Assembly (NCBI GenBank): GCA_910583845.1
Contig: CAJUAB010000017.1
Coordinates: forward strand, 40,158-104,157
Direction: 5' to 3'
Source of the DNA: an uncultured Acetatifactor sp.
GTDB taxonomy: Bacteria; Bacillota; Clostridia; Lachnospirales; Lachnospiraceae
Length of the DNA: 64,000 bases
Made by a program: the position numbers and the translations under genes
Shown: one piece after another, positions 16,115 through 24,611 of the stretch
Numbering within the stretch: the stretch's first letter is position 1
Layout: every line of letters begins with the position of its first letter
The notes under the pieces: generated by a model
Database searches by the model: none
The model's input: only the letters and a program-made list of their open reading frames with translations
Told to the model about the DNA's origin: nothing

Positions 16115-18499
16115 TTATCTGTTCTCATTCACATAGATCTGTGCCCTGGACTGAATGATGTCCGCCACCTCCTGCGCGCTCTTCTGTCCTGTAAAGAAGG
16201 CTTCCGCGTCCTCTGTTATGATATTGCGGATTTCTTCATTATTATACGCCGCGCGGTTTACGGTATAGATGAACTGGCAGATCTGATCCACCTCTTCCTG
16301 CGTGAAAGGCTCCAGGATGATCTCCTCCCCGTTCACAGTACAGGTGTCATCATAGTATTCCCTGTTGCCGTTCTCATCCGTCCAGTACGGACGTTCCGTG
16401 GCTTTTTGCGCCTTGTCCAGAAACGCGGATTTCAGCACCGGCATATAATACATATCCTCGTTATTCTGATACTCAGGGGTCAGGAACTGGCGCACGAACT
16501 GCCATGCCCCCTCCACATTCTGCGATTTGGCGGAAATGGTAAAGGAAAAATTACCTGCTCCCAGAACCGAACCGTTGGAGGCGGCTGTGGGGAAGCCCAC
16601 AAAGGATACCTCCTCCCCTATAGATCCCTTGATCTGGTATTTGCAGTCCTTGAGATTTCCGATAAAGAGATCATACAGCAGCGTACGGTTCTCCCGGTAC
16701 TGGTTCTCATAATACGCATAGTCAAAGCCCTCGTCATACTCCATTGAGCGATCCTTGGGGAGCGTTCTGGCATATTCCAGCATATCCGTAAAGCTCTGGG
16801 AATTGAAATTGCATTTGCCGGTCTCCACATCAATGAAATCCTGTCCGGCATAACTCATCATATAACTGATAAAGCTGTCCCGTTCCATATCTCCAAAGAT
16901 CGTGGCTCCCTGAGGCATGGTGGCCACCACGGCCTCCGCATCCGCCATGGTCCAGGTCTCGGGCTCCCCTACCAGGGATTTCTTGGCCGCCATAGTGCGT
17001 ACGCTGAAACAGGAAACCGCCGCGTAGAGCCTGCCGTTCACCGAAAAGGCATCCCGCACATTTTGCAGATATTCCAGCTCTTTCAGCTCCGGGTCCGCCT
17101 CCAGGAGACTCCCGATATCCGCCAGCGCTCCCTTGGACACATAATTGCCATAATTGCTCATATCGCCCAGCAGCATAATATCCGGCATCTGACCGCTTAC
17201 AATATCACTGTTCAGTCTGTTCTGCCCTGCCATCCAGTCTTCGCTGGTGTTATAAACACTGTAGTCCTTTATTGTAATTCTGTACTGGTCGCTGTTCTTG
17301 TTGAACCGGATGACCTCGGCCTTGACGCTCGAACCCAGATAGGTTCCGCCCAGCACCAGCTCTTCCCTGTCCGGTATGTCCGCCGGATCTCTGTATGTAA
17401 AATAAGCGCATCTCTGTTCCCAGTTGGCAATGTCACTATAAAGCGCCACGAAATGCTGTTCATCAATCCTTTGCACACTGTTTATCTCATTGGCAGCCAG
17501 ATCGGAATTTACAATATTCATCAGTATCCGGGGCTCCGCGTCCCCAACCCTCCAGGTGTACAGCCCCAGACTGTCCGTGAGCAGCAGTTCCTCGCCGTCG
17601 CCCGCGCTGATACTGTAATTTTGACTGAACGGCAGTTCAAACGCTTCCCCCTCCTCAGCCGTTTCCAGATCATAGCTCGCCAGAAAGCGCTTTGTGTACT
17701 CCTCGTCGTAGTAAATCACCATCAGCTTGCCATTTTCCCCCGCATACACCAGACTGGCCCGCTCAAATATCCCGCTGTCCATGACTTTGCGGCTGACTTC
17801 CACGCCCTGGGGAGAATACAGCACCACTTCATTTCGATTACCGCTCATAAGGGCGTACACCCCTTCTTCACCGCCGTCAATCAATCTGCTGCAATACGCC
17901 CATTCTCCGTCGCCGCCCACGCTCAACTGCGTTGAGTATTGCAGGCTTCCGTCCGGATTCCAGCAGTCCAGATAATACCGGTCCTCATATATATAATTGT
18001 CCGGATCGGAGCTATCCTCATAGCCGCTGCTCTCCACGGCATAAATCTGCCCCCCGGCGGACAGCAGAGTGACATCAATCCAGTTATAGGTCTGTTCTCT
18101 CTCCGGCAGCGCCAATTCCGTAAAACTGCTGTCCGAGCCGTCCGCATTGGACTGATAACAGCCAAAGACACTCTGCCCGACACTTTCTTCCCCGGAGCCT
18201 CCCCCGCTGTAAACCAGCAGATACAGTCTGCCGTCCCGATAAACCATATTGTTGATGTTTTCATTGGTTTTGGTGAGATTCAGTTCCTGAAAGGAATACA
18301 CATTTTCCTTGCCTGCCTGCCCGGTCTTGCCACCGGCAGACGTGCCGGTCCCGCCGCCGTTGACCTCCTCCGTTCCATGGCCGCCATGGTTTTCACCGCC
18401 TTCGCTGCAGGCCGCAAGCCCCAGTCCCAGGGCTGCCGCCAATCCCAGGGCCATCGCCCTTGTCCATACTCCTCTTTTCACAATTGCCTCCTTCCGCAT
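16115..18499 (-). CDS. Orphan extracellular solute-binding lipoprotein with large N-terminal domain
   Basis: About 794 residues, nearly twice the size of a normal family-1 solute-binding protein. A lipoprotein signal ends in LAAC, followed by a Gly/Asn-rich linker. Residues ~75-380 look like a beta-propeller or repeat-strand domain (recurring YDLETAEEGEAF-like and WNPDGSLQ-like strands). From about residue 385 the protein resembles an ABC sugar-binding protein: ITIKDYSVYNTSEDWMAG, SGQMPDIMLLGDMSNYG, VGFPTAASNGSVLGAGNFSF, then WQFVRQFLTPEYQ. No permease or ATPase genes adjoin it. It may sense or scavenge oligosaccharides for a transporter elsewhere. MRKEAIVKRG is the likely start; the frame is open 21 codons upstream. 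Confidence 0.82.
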   Translation of the reverse strand: MRKEAIVKRGVWTRAMALGLAAALGLGLAACSEGGENHGGHGTEEVNGGGTGTSAGGKTGQAGKENVYSFQELNLTKTNENINNMVYRDGRLYLLVYSGGGSGEESVGQSVFGCYQSNADGSDSSFTELALPEREQTYNWIDVTLLSAGGQIYAVESSGYEDSSDPDNYIYEDRYYLDCWNPDGSLQYSTQLSVGGDGEWAYCSRLIDGGEEGVYALMSGNRNEVVLYSPQGVEVSRKVMDSGIFERASLVYAGENGKLMVIYYDEEYTKRFLASYDLETAEEGEAFELPFSQNYSISAGDGEELLLTDSLGLYTWRVGDAEPRILMNIVNSDLAANEINSVQRIDEQHFVALYSDIANWEQRCAYFTYRDPADIPDREELVLGGTYLGSSVKAEVIRFNKNSDQYRITIKDYSVYNTSEDWMAGQNRLNSDIVSGQMPDIMLLGDMSNYGNYVSKGALADIGSLLEADPELKELEYLQNVRDAFSVNGRLYAAVSCFSVRTMAAKKSLVGEPETWTMADAEAVVATMPQGATIFGDMERDSFISYMMSYAGQDFIDVETGKCNFNSQSFTDMLEYARTLPKDRSMEYDEGFDYAYYENQYRENRTLLYDLFIGNLKDCKYQIKGSIGEEVSFVGFPTAASNGSVLGAGNFSFTISAKSQNVEGAWQFVRQFLTPEYQNNEDMYYMPVLKSAFLDKAQKATERPYWTDENGNREYYDDTCTVNGEEIILEPFTQEEVDQICQFIYTVNRAAYNNEEIRNIITEDAEAFFTGQKSAQEVADIIQSRAQIYVNENR

Positions 18500-18841
18500 T
18501 CCGCAGGGGTCACTTGCGGATAACGCGCGCATACTTGATCTGAAACCTGCATCCGCACACATTACCGGCCACGGTCCGCCGCCATGCTCTGACGGAGATC
18601 ATGATGCGGCATCCGCCCATATGCGGCTCTATGTAATGCGGCAGATCCGGATTTCATCTTCGCATTTTAAAACCCATTTGTAACAAATTTGTATATCTGA
18701 TTCTTAAGATTCAGCCCGGTTTTCATAAACTTTTCCTTTTCCGGATTCTCCATTGCCCATATTATGCAAATATGTTATACTGATAGCAACATCCGGCTCA
18801 TCTCTTATGGGACAGGCTATCAGAGAAAGGTTTGAAATAAA
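18500..18841. other. Divergent intergenic region (342 bases)
   Basis: Separates the divergently transcribed lipoprotein and DtxR-type regulator. Apart from the regulator promoter (18753-18781) and ribosome site, no gene is supported. Open frames here are short and lack ribosome sites. Confidence 0.6.
18753..18781 (+). promoter_or_regulatory. Promoter of the DtxR/MntR-type regulator
   Basis: TTGCCC at 18753-18758, 17-base spacer and extended -10 TGTTATACT (hexamer 18776-18781), about 60 bases before the ATG. Confidence 0.65.
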
Positions 18842-19201
18842 ATGGGTACAAGCGAATCTGCCGAGAATTATCTGGAAACAATTTTGATACTGAGCAAACG
18901 CAGACCAGTGGTACGCTCCGTGGATATAGCGGAGGAGCTGGGCTTTAAAAAATCCAGCGTCAGCGTAGCCATGAAAAATCTGCGGGAAAAAAATCACATT
19001 ACCGTCACCAGAGAGGGCTTTATCTATCTGACGGAGAGCGGCAAAGAGATTGCCGATATGATCTATGAGCGCCACGAGCTTCTGACCCAATGGCTCACGC
19101 GTCTGGGCGTGGACCCAAAGGTCGCCGCCCAGGATGCCTGCCGGATAGAACATGTCATCAGCAAAGAAAGTTTTGAAGCCATCAAACGGCACATCAAATG
19201 A
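18842..19201 (+). CDS. DtxR/MntR-family metal-dependent transcriptional regulator
   Basis: A 119-residue iron- or manganese-responsive repressor. Residues 1-65 form the winged helix (SAENYLETILILSKRRPVVR, then SVDIAEELGFKKSSVSVAMK as the HTH), and residues 70-119 are the metal-binding/dimerisation helices (GKEIADMIYERHELLTQWL; DACRIEHVISKESFEAIKRH). The E-x-C/H ligand pattern resembles MntR-type short forms without an SH3 domain. It is monocistronic, with a promoter immediately upstream and a 13-bp hairpin just downstream. Its targets are not adjacent. Confidence 0.92.
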   Translation: MGTSESAENYLETILILSKRRPVVRSVDIAEELGFKKSSVSVAMKNLREKNHITVTREGFIYLTESGKEIADMIYERHELLTQWLTRLGVDPKVAAQDACRIEHVISKESFEAIKRHIK

Positions 19202-19224
19202 GCCTCGCACTATACCGGGATCAC

Positions 19225-19274
19225 AACAGCCGACATTCTCAAAGCCAATCCGCGCTTCGAAAATGTCGGCTGTT
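19225..19274. terminator. Long-stem hairpin between convergent regulator and kdgK
   Basis: AACAGCCGACATT (19225-19237) pairs exactly with AATGTCGGCTGTT (19262-19274) around a 24-base loop. It lies between two convergent genes and probably ends both transcripts, though no long T-run follows. Confidence 0.6.
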
Positions 19275-19323
19275 CCTCATATCAGCCTATGGACTGCCGG
19301 CCTGTATCAGGTACGGTTCTGCA

Positions 19324-20355
19324 TCAGCGCTGTACCCTTCCGGAAGCGTCGCCGCCTGCCAGCGTCTCCACTTCCTTTCTGGACACCAGGTTAAAGTCGC
19401 CGGGAATGGTGTGCTTCAACGCGGACGCCGCCACACCGTACTCCAGCGCAGACTTGAAATCCTTGCCGTCCAGCAGGCCGCAGATCACGCCGCCCGCAAA
19501 GGAGTCGCCGCCGCCCACACGGTCAACGATGGGATGAATGCTGTACTCCTTGGAGTGATAGAACTCCTTGGTATCTCTGGAGTAAATGCATGCGGACCAG
19601 CCATTGTCGGACGCGGAATGGCTCACCCGCAGGGATGAGACGCAGTACTCAAAATTGTAATCCGCCACCATCTGCTCGAAAATGGACTTATACCCTGCCA
19701 ACTCCAGATCGCCGCTGGTCACATCGGTTTTGCCGGGCTTGTAGCCCAATACCAGTTCCGCGTCCTCCTCGTTGCCGATGCAGACATCCACATACTTCAT
19801 CAGGTTCTTCATCACTTTCTGCGCCTTTTCGGAGGACCAGAGCTTCTTGCGGAAGTTCAGGTCAACAGACACCTTCACGCCGTGCTTCTTGGCGGCAATC
19901 AGCGCTTTCTCCGTGAGCTGCGCGGCGCTGTCGGACACGGCAGGCGTGATGCCGGTAAAATGGAACCAGTCCGCGCCCTCAAAAATGGCGTCAAAGTCGA
20001 AATCCGCCTCGGTGGCCGTGGAGATGGAGGAATGCGCCCTGTCATACACCACCTTGGAGGGCCTCATGGAAGAACCGCTCTCCAGATAGTAGATGCCCAG
20101 CCTCTCACCGCATTTTGCGATATGCTTCGTACATACATTGTACTTTCTCAGCGCCGCCACCGCGCACTCACCGATCTCATTGTCAGGCACCGCGGTCACA
20201 AACTCCGCGTCATGTCCGTAATTGGCCAGGGACACGGCCACATTGGCCTCGCCGCCGCCATAGCATACGTCAAACTCGTCCGCCTGAATAAATTTCTCGT
20301 TGTTGGGGGTAGACAGCCTCAGCATGATCTCACCCATCGTAATTACTTTTGCCAT
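19324..20355 (-). CDS. kdgK: 2-keto-3-deoxygluconate kinase, PfkB family
   Basis: Phosphorylates 2-keto-3-deoxygluconate to KDPG, which the neighbouring aldolase cleaves. The 343-residue protein has the PfkB N-terminal substrate region (YGGGEANVAVSLANYGHDAE) and the C-terminal ATP/catalytic motif VGGGDSFAGG with its base aspartate. Gene order eda-kdgK and 52-base spacing support the assignment to KDG rather than a generic sugar kinase. Last gene of the kdu operon. Confidence 0.92.
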   Translation of the reverse strand: MAKVITMGEIMLRLSTPNNEKFIQADEFDVCYGGGEANVAVSLANYGHDAEFVTAVPDNEIGECAVAALRKYNVCTKHIAKCGERLGIYYLESGSSMRPSKVVYDRAHSSISTATEADFDFDAIFEGADWFHFTGITPAVSDSAAQLTEKALIAAKKHGVKVSVDLNFRKKLWSSEKAQKVMKNLMKYVDVCIGNEEDAELVLGYKPGKTDVTSGDLELAGYKSIFEQMVADYNFEYCVSSLRVSHSASDNGWSACIYSRDTKEFYHSKEYSIHPIVDRVGGGDSFAGGVICGLLDGKDFKSALEYGVAASALKHTIPGDFNLVSRKEVETLAGGDASGRVQR

Positions 20356-20407
20356 TGAAAATCTTCCTTTCTTAATGAAGTTCCGTATGAAGTTCTGTTT
20401 CCGTCCT

Positions 20408-21373
20408 TTACTTCTGCACCAGATGCAGGGCGAATCCGCCGAACTCTTCTTTCAGATAGATGGCCTTCAGATTGCCCTTGGCATCTCTCTTGGCCGTATC
20501 CTCAGCGATCTCCACGCCCAGCACACTGGTGAGATAGTTCACGGCTCTGTCGATATAGTTGGTCCGGATGGCGATATGGCCATGCTCTCCCAGATAGGGA
20601 GTCTTGTATACCTCCACCTCCGTCCCCGCAAATACGGAACTGTTGCCCACCTTTACCGGCATGCCAAAGATAAAGGAGAAACGCCTGGCAATCTTCTCCG
20701 CCTCCTCGGCGCTGCCTGCGTTGATACCGATATGCGCCAGCTCAAAGCCCAGCATGGTCTGCACGGCCTCCCTGGTAAGCTGCTCGATCCTGTCCCACTC
20801 CCCCGCGTTGATCAGATCTCCGGGCACCATCCAGGAACCGCCGCAGGCGATGATCTTGTTAAAGTCCAGATAAGAGGTCAGATTTTTCGCATTGATGCCG
20901 CCGGTGGGCATGAACTTCATGTTCACATAGGGAGCCGCCATGGCCTTGATCTTGGCCAGACCGCCGGACTGCTCCGCAGGGAAGAACTTCACCACATCCA
21001 GGCCCAGTTCAATGGCCTGCTCAATGTCGGAGGGGCTGGAGGTGCCGGGTGTAATGGGCACATTCTTGTCCAGGCAGTACTGCACAGTCCTGGGGTTCAG
21101 GCCGGGGCTGACGATAAACTGCGCGCCCGCTTCCACCGCCGCGTCCACCTGGGCCGCGTTCAGCACAGTTCCCGCGCCCACGCACATGTCAGGGAAATTC
21201 TCGGTCATGGCCTTGATAGCGGCAGCGGCGGCATCCGTCCGGAATGTCACCTCCGCGCAGGGCAGGCCGCCGGCGCACAAAGCCCTGGCCAGAGGAACCG
21301 CATCCTCCGCCCTGTCAATCTTTACTACAGGTACAATACCGATCTTACTGAGTTTCTCTAAAACCGCATTCAT
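20408..21373 (-). CDS. eda: KDPG/KHG aldolase fused to a C-terminal VOC-like domain
   Basis: Residues 1-205 are a class I KDPG aldolase that cleaves 2-keto-3-deoxy-6-phosphogluconate to pyruvate and glyceraldehyde 3-phosphate. The Schiff-base lysine is in LDVVKFFPAE and the catalytic glutamate in CAEVTFRT. Residues ~208-321 are an extra domain with a glyoxalase/VOC look (LAHIGINAGSAEEAEKIARR; GEHGHIAIRTNYIDRAV; FGGFALHLVQK). Normal Eda is ~210 residues, so this is a real fusion rather than a start-site artefact. The VOC part may bind metal and act on an intermediate or control the aldolase; its role is unknown. MNAVLEKL is chosen as start because GAGG sits 5 bases upstream. Confidence 0.9.
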   Translation of the reverse strand: MNAVLEKLSKIGIVPVVKIDRAEDAVPLARALCAGGLPCAEVTFRTDAAAAAIKAMTENFPDMCVGAGTVLNAAQVDAAVEAGAQFIVSPGLNPRTVQYCLDKNVPITPGTSSPSDIEQAIELGLDVVKFFPAEQSGGLAKIKAMAAPYVNMKFMPTGGINAKNLTSYLDFNKIIACGGSWMVPGDLINAGEWDRIEQLTREAVQTMLGFELAHIGINAGSAEEAEKIARRFSFIFGMPVKVGNSSVFAGTEVEVYKTPYLGEHGHIAIRTNYIDRAVNYLTSVLGVEIAEDTAKRDAKGNLKAIYLKEEFGGFALHLVQK

Positions 21374-21462
21374 AATTACCTCTTTCCCGCCTGTCACAGT
21401 CTGACCCGTGATATGGCGTTAATCCGTATTTGGAAGGTCCCCTTCCCGCACATTTGTCCGGC

Positions 21463-22101
21463 TTAAGCAAGAATCTCCTTCACACAGGCCGCCAGCCTGT
21501 CGCATTTACAGTTCGCGAAGAAGTACTCCTGGAACTTCTCCCCTGCAAGGGCGCCCTTGACCAGGTCCCTGTCCAGCTTTTCGAGAATTGTCACCAAATC
21601 CGTGTGCGTGACCTCCTTCACACCGTCCAGAATCTTTTTGTTGCGCTGCTCCGGTTCCACTCGCTCTTTGGGATAACCGCCGCCACCGGGGGCACAGAAC
21701 AGTTTTTCAAAAATGTATTCCAGATTCAGCTCGCCGCCCCAGCCGAAATTCTCCGCGAAGGGCAAAGCCACACAGTTGCCGTCATTTACCTGCGAGAACA
21801 GGTAGGCGTCCAGGGGACTCTCTATATGTCCGCACAGCACCTTGGGGAAGGAATTGCAGGCCAGCATGGCTCCTTCGCCTGTGCCGCATCCGGTGATCAC
21901 ATAGTCCGCGGCGCCGCTTCCCAGCAGTACCGCCGCCAGAATGCCATTCTGCACGTAGGTCAGAGAATGGGGGTCCTCCGCACCATACATACCATAATTA
22001 TACACCTCATGTCCCATGGGTTCCACTACTTTTTTCAGAGTGTTGCAGATCATTTCATTTTTAGCCGCCTGACTGTTCTCGTTGATCAATGCTATCTTCA
22101 T
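21463..22101 (-). CDS. RpiB/LacAB-family sugar-phosphate isomerase
   Basis: A 212-residue isomerase with the RpiB core: N-terminal MKIALINENSQ, the phosphate/anomer loop GCGTGEG and conserved CGHIESPLDAYL. The C-terminal 60 residues extend beyond the 150-residue RpiB norm. Relatives of this longer type accompany kduI/kduD in Clostridia and are annotated as RpiB/LacA/LacB family. In this operon it likely interconverts keto and aldose forms of a uronate-derived sugar. The precise substrate is not visible. Confidence 0.85.
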   Translation of the reverse strand: MKIALINENSQAAKNEMICNTLKKVVEPMGHEVYNYGMYGAEDPHSLTYVQNGILAAVLLGSGAADYVITGCGTGEGAMLACNSFPKVLCGHIESPLDAYLFSQVNDGNCVALPFAENFGWGGELNLEYIFEKLFCAPGGGGYPKERVEPEQRNKKILDGVKEVTHTDLVTILEKLDRDLVKGALAGEKFQEYFFANCKCDRLAACVKEILA

Positions 22102-22187
22102 ATTATATCTCTCCTGAAAATTTTTATTTTCGTGCCGCCTGCCCGCGGTGCCCCGGAGGCGCTGCGCCGACAGGCGGTGCAGATCCG

Positions 22188-22991
22188 TTATTCGGGCTGC
22201 TTACCGATATAAGCCAGGATACCGCCGTCCACATACAGAATATGGCCGTTCACGGCGTTGGAAGCCTCCGAAGCCAGAAACACGGCGGGACCGGTCAGTT
22301 CCTCGGCTTTGAGCCATCTGTTGGCAGGAGTCTTGGCACAGATAAACTGATCGAAAGGATGTCTGCTGCCATCGGGCTGGATCTCACGCAGAGGCGCTGT
22401 CTGGGGAGTCTCAATATAACCGGGCCCAAGGCCGTTACACTGGATGTTGTACTGGCCGTACTCGGAACAGATATTTCTGGTCAGCATCTTCAGACCGCCC
22501 TTGGCGGAAGCGTATGCGGACACGGTCTCACGTCCCAGCTCGGACATCATGGAGCAGATGTTGATAATCTTGCCATGCCCCTTCTTGATCATGGAAGGAA
22601 TAACCGCCTTGGATACGATGAAAGGAGCGTTCAGATCCACATCGATCACCTGGCGGAACTGCTCGGCCGTCATCTCGGTCATGGGGATACGCTTGATGAT
22701 ACCCGCATTGTTCACCAGGATATCAATGACACCCACCTCCGCCTCAATCTGCGCCACCATGGCGTTCACGGCCTCCTCGTTGGTCACGTCGCACACATAG
22801 CCGTGAGCCTTGATGCCTTTTTCGGCATAGGCTGCCAGCCCCTTGTCCACCAGCTCCTGCTTGATATCATTGAAGCAGATGGTTGCGCCTGCCTCCGCGT
22901 ACGCGGATGCGATGGCAAAGCCGATGCCGTAGGATGCCCCCGTTACCAGTGCCACTTTGCCTTCCAGACTGAAATTTGTAAATTCGCTCAT
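22188..22991 (-). CDS. kduD: 2-dehydro-3-deoxy-gluconate-type dehydrogenase, SDR family (KduD)
   Basis: NAD(P)H-dependent reductase converting 3-deoxy-D-glycero-2,5-hexodiulosonate to 2-keto-3-deoxygluconate in degradation of unsaturated uronates. Classical SDR marks are present: TGASYGIG cofactor loop, NNAG, catalytic SMMSELG serine region and YASAK. At 267 residues it also resembles gluconate 5-dehydrogenase; placement directly after kduI favours KduD. Confidence 0.92.
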   Translation of the reverse strand: MSEFTNFSLEGKVALVTGASYGIGFAIASAYAEAGATICFNDIKQELVDKGLAAYAEKGIKAHGYVCDVTNEEAVNAMVAQIEAEVGVIDILVNNAGIIKRIPMTEMTAEQFRQVIDVDLNAPFIVSKAVIPSMIKKGHGKIINICSMMSELGRETVSAYASAKGGLKMLTRNICSEYGQYNIQCNGLGPGYIETPQTAPLREIQPDGSRHPFDQFICAKTPANRWLKAEELTGPAVFLASEASNAVNGHILYVDGGILAYIGKQPE

Positions 22992-23111
22992 GCTTTTCTC
23001 TCCTTTTTTATTAGAATAATTTTAGATAATCGCAACATGCCCTTTCTGGAACCGGAGAATGGGCAATATATTCAAAATAAGCCGCCCTGTCACTTGCGGA
23101 AAGGATCGGAC

Positions 23112-23972
23112 CTAGCGCAGATCCTGATTGGCCACGCCGTCCATATCGTCGAAGTCCTGATTTTCTCCCACCATGCCCCAGATAAAGGTGTAGGCTCTGG
23201 AACCGCATCCGGAATGGATGGACCAGCTGGGGGAGATCACGGCCTCCTCGTTGCGCATCACAATATGGCGGGTCTCCTGAGGCTCGCCCATATAGTGCAT
23301 CACAAAGGCATCCTCGGGCATCTCGAAATACAGATAGACCTCCATACGTCTGTCATGGGTGTGGCAGGGCATGGTATTCCATACGCTGCCTGGCTCCAGT
23401 CTGGTCATACCCATCTCCAGCTGACAGCTCTCCACCTGACCGGGCAGGATATACTTGCAGATAACTCTGTGGTTAGCGTCCTCCAGGCAGCCCAGCTCCA
23501 CCTTGTTCTCATCCTTTACGATGACCACACCCTCCTGGGGAGTTCCCTCGGGCTTGATCAGCACAGTGGGACATGTGCGGTGGGCCGGAGCGGAATTCAT
23601 ATAGAATTTGGCCGGGTTTGCCGCGTCCTCGCTGGCAAACACAATGTCCCGGGACCCCATGCCGATGTACATGGCCTCTTTATATCCCACCTCGTACACC
23701 CTGCCGTCCACGGTGATCGTTCCGGCACCTCCGATGTTGATAACCCCTAACTCTCTTCTCTGGCAGAAATATTCCGCCCTGAGCTCATCCCCCGCGGTCA
23801 GGGTGACAGGCTCCACAGGCACTGCCGCGCCTGTGATAATTCTGTCGATGTGACTGTACACCAGCTTGATCTGTCCGGGTTCAAAGAGATTCTGAATCAG
23901 AAACTCCTCCCTCAGACGGTCTGTCGTGTAATGCTTCACATCTCTGGGTGATACTGCTGTTCTCAGTTCCAC
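23112..23972 (-). CDS. kduI: 5-dehydro-4-deoxy-D-glucuronate isomerase (KduI), GTG start
   Basis: Zinc isomerase converting 4-deoxy-L-threo-5-hexosulose uronate, the product of pectin or glycosaminoglycan lyases, to the KduD substrate. The cupin metal ligands show in CHTHDRRMEVYLYFE and SIHSG. I set the start at GTG 23972: from there the first 30 residues align without gaps to the known KduI N-terminus (VELRTAVSPRDVKHYTTDRL against [20 protein letters not shown]), and GAGG precedes it. The frame stays open another 67 codons into a GC-rich tandem repeat, which I treat as leader. First gene of the operon kduI-kduD-rpiB-like-eda-kdgK. Result: 286 residues, as in the family. Confidence 0.92.
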   Translation of the reverse strand: MELRTAVSPRDVKHYTTDRLREEFLIQNLFEPGQIKLVYSHIDRIITGAAVPVEPVTLTAGDELRAEYFCQRRELGVINIGGAGTITVDGRVYEVGYKEAMYIGMGSRDIVFASEDAANPAKFYMNSAPAHRTCPTVLIKPEGTPQEGVVIVKDENKVELGCLEDANHRVICKYILPGQVESCQLEMGMTRLEPGSVWNTMPCHTHDRRMEVYLYFEMPEDAFVMHYMGEPQETRHIVMRNEEAVISPSWSIHSGCGSRAYTFIWGMVGENQDFDDMDGVANQDLR

Positions 23973-24069
23973 ACTGCGCCTCACTTTCTCCGGTGCCTGG
24001 TCGGTTCTCCGATTCTGTGGAAATTCTCCCCAGCCCCCTCTCTTCGCGGAGCGGAGGTTTCCTTCTTCC

Positions 24070-24166
24070 CTGCGGTCTTCCCGGGCCGGAAGTTCCCCAA
24101 GGACCGCAGTCTTCCTGGCCGGAAGTTCCCCATGGACCGCAGTCTTCCCGGGCCGGAAATCTCTCC
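24070..24166. repeat. 33-bp tandem repeat in the kduI leader
   Basis: Three head-to-tail copies of a 33-base unit (GGACCGCAGTCTTCCTGGCC then GGAAGTTCCCCAT), at 24070-24100, 24101-24133 and 24134-24166. The unit is a multiple of three and keeps the kduI frame open, so an N-terminally extended KduI cannot be fully excluded. Confidence 0.8.
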
Positions 24167-24259
24167 GGTCCACGGATCTTCTGCCTCGGAAAGTTCCTTT
24201 CGGTCCGCCATGGCACCAGCACCTCTGGTTACTTTCTGCAAATATAGATATACTCCATA

Positions 24260-24273
24260 TGTAAGCGCTTACA
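24260..24273. promoter_or_regulatory. cre / LacI-family operator upstream of kduI
   Basis: The perfect palindrome TGTAAGCGCTTACA fits both the catabolite-responsive element recognised by CcpA and the operator type of LacI-family repressors. It begins at the last base of the kduI -10 box, covering the start of transcription, so a bound protein would block initiation. No LacI-type gene lies in the window. Confidence 0.85.
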
Positions 24274-24301
24274 TTATAGCATATTTTTCTGCTGATTTCA
24301 A
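24273..24301 (-). promoter_or_regulatory. Promoter of the kdu operon
   Basis: Minus strand: TTGAAA at 24296-24301, 17-base spacer, perfect -10 TATAAT at 24273-24278, immediately followed by the 14-base operator palindrome. Transcription would start about 295 bases before the kduI GTG, leaving a long repeat-bearing leader. Confidence 0.85.
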
Positions 24302-24448
24302 ACAGAATTTTTTATTTTTTCATGCAAATTTTTTGACAATTCAGGAACACTCCCCTCCCGTTCGCCGCGACCGCGCTACAGACGCAGATCCATCCGCCGT
24401 GTGGCACCCGGTTGATCCGGATTGTGAAAATATTTTACATTATGCTGT

Positions 24449-24476
24449 TTGCTTTTCTGTCCGGAAGGCTTATAAT
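24449..24476 (+). promoter_or_regulatory. Probable promoter of the GH27 gene
   Basis: TTGCTT at 24449-24454, 16-base spacer, TATAAT at 24471-24476, 136 bases before the GH27 ATG and divergent from the kdu promoter. Confidence 0.6.
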
Positions 24477-24611
24477 GTAGTCGGTATGTTTACCGGCATC
24501 TCTGCGGACGCAGAAAATGCGAGACAACTACCGTAACCCTTGCTGAGATACTTCCGCCATGTCCGGCGCGTACACAGAGGTTACGGAGAACCAACAACAG
24601 GAGGTTACTTC

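Noticed and set aside
22089..23750. 553-codon plus-strand frame across the kduD-kduI region
   Set aside because: Spans two well-recognised genes and their gap on the other strand; composition-driven, His/Leu-rich without domains.
24174..24241. Further N-terminal extension of KduI through the tandem repeats
   Set aside because: Gap-free alignment of the GTG start with the known KduI N-terminus and its GAGG site make the shorter protein far more likely.
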